Shown here one piece after another: positions 63,786 to 64,000 of a DNA stretch of 64,000 nt. Each line of letters opens with the position of its first letter. Position 1 is the stretch's first letter. Made by a program: the position numbers and the translations under genes. Origin of the DNA: Sphingobacteriia bacterium (GTDB lineage Bacteria > Bacteroidota > Bacteroidia > Chitinophagales > Chitinophagaceae); assembly GCA_017304675.1 (NCBI GenBank), contig JAFKLS010000016.1, positions 62,001-126,000 on the forward strand. Reading direction: 5' to 3'. The notes below the pieces were generated by a model that was given only the letters and a program-made list of their open reading frames with translations, searched no databases and was not told the origin of the DNA.

Positions 63786-64000
63786 ATGCCTCATTATACA
63801 TCTTTAGGATCTATTCCACATAAACGCCATACCCAGTTCAGGAAACCAAATGGAGAACTCCATTCCGAGCAGCTTTTTTCAACAGAAGGATTCAGTAACG
63901 ATTATTCGTTGCTGTATCATTTTCATCCGCCTACACAAATCATTAAAACCGATACACCTGTAAATGTTGCACCCACCATTGCAGAAGAAAAAATGTTGCA
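63786..64000 (+). CDS. hmgA: Homogentisate 1,2-dioxygenase, C-terminal part cut off by window edge
   Basis: Opens the ring of homogentisate in tyrosine and phenylalanine breakdown using Fe(II) and oxygen. Only about 71 codons are present. The start MPHYTSLGSIPHKRHTQFRK, then LHSEQLFSTEGFSNDYSLLY and HFHPPTQI, matches the N-terminal cupin region of the bacterial enzyme family. The metal-binding residues lie in the missing part. The start is ATG at 63786, preceded by AT-rich sequence. Confidence 0.85.
   Translation, partial: MPHYTSLGSIPHKRHTQFRKPNGELHSEQLFSTEGFSNDYSLLYHFHPPTQIIKTDTPVNVAPTIAEEKML

Noticed and set aside
1..64000. tRNA, rRNA, tmRNA or replication origin
   Set aside because: I looked through the spacers by eye and saw no cloverleaf with TTCRA arm, no rRNA sequence and no DnaA-box cluster; a tRNA scan would be decisive.

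Overview
The window is chromosomal DNA from a low-GC member of the Bacteroidota, most likely family Chitinophagaceae (inference). The evidence is a protein with a type IX secretion (T9SS) sorting domain, a PID-CTERM-like surface protein, a SusC/SusD outer-membrane pair, another TonB-dependent receptor, a 7TMR-DISM histidine kinase, a SecA of about 1,100 residues, and several promoters matching the Bacteroidota -7 box TAnnTTTG. Genes are densely packed on both strands. I saw no rRNA, tRNA or CRISPR array.

Region 1 (1-12.5 kb) is mostly housekeeping: partial aspS, an MFS carrier, an FAD oxidoreductase pair, sucD, gap and pgk, a lemA-TPM-TPM operon, a transglutaminase-like membrane protein that overlaps the last TPM gene antisense, a DCC-family protein and a YebC regulator. 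Region 2 (12.6-18 kb) holds a PID-CTERM-like protein, a T9SS-exported NHL protein and a histidine kinase/response regulator pair. Region 3 (18-25.3 kb) is transporter-rich: an amino-acid permease, a dicarboxylate/amino-acid symporter, DedA and two tandem MFS paralogues, followed by a family 9 glycosyltransferase. Region 4 (25.3-31.6 kb) has a TonB receptor, mdh, a CGHC thiol protein, an MlaF-like ATPase and lysA.

Region 5 (31.6-43.4 kb) is the accessory part. It contains a SusD/SusC pair whose SusC carries an N-terminal TlpA-like redoxin domain, and whose upstream reading frame runs through dispersed repeats. A cluster of stem-loops with a possible terminator follows, then a small XRE repressor with palindromes at its promoter and start, a DinD homologue, a PKD-like lipoprotein, and an IS3-family remnant. 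The IS3 remnant abuts a fragment resembling the DUF3289 toxin-associated domain, which overlaps a membrane-anchored candidate immunity gene.

Region 6 (43.5-64 kb) returns to core functions: scpB, atpG, secA, deoC and a two-gene aldehyde dehydrogenase set interrupted by a four-helix-bundle gene. These are followed by a SPOR protein, an M20 amidohydrolase, a CDF metal exporter, a malic enzyme fused to a phosphotransacetylase domain, an MlaE permease, rpe, a TPR lipoprotein, a PD40 propeller protein, a small membrane protein and the start of homogentisate dioxygenase.

Several families of short dispersed repeats fill the spacers and in places touch start codons or coding ends. The most interesting leads are the redoxin-SusC fusion, the stem-loop cluster beside the XRE gene, the IS/toxin/immunity junction and the interrupted ALDH pair.
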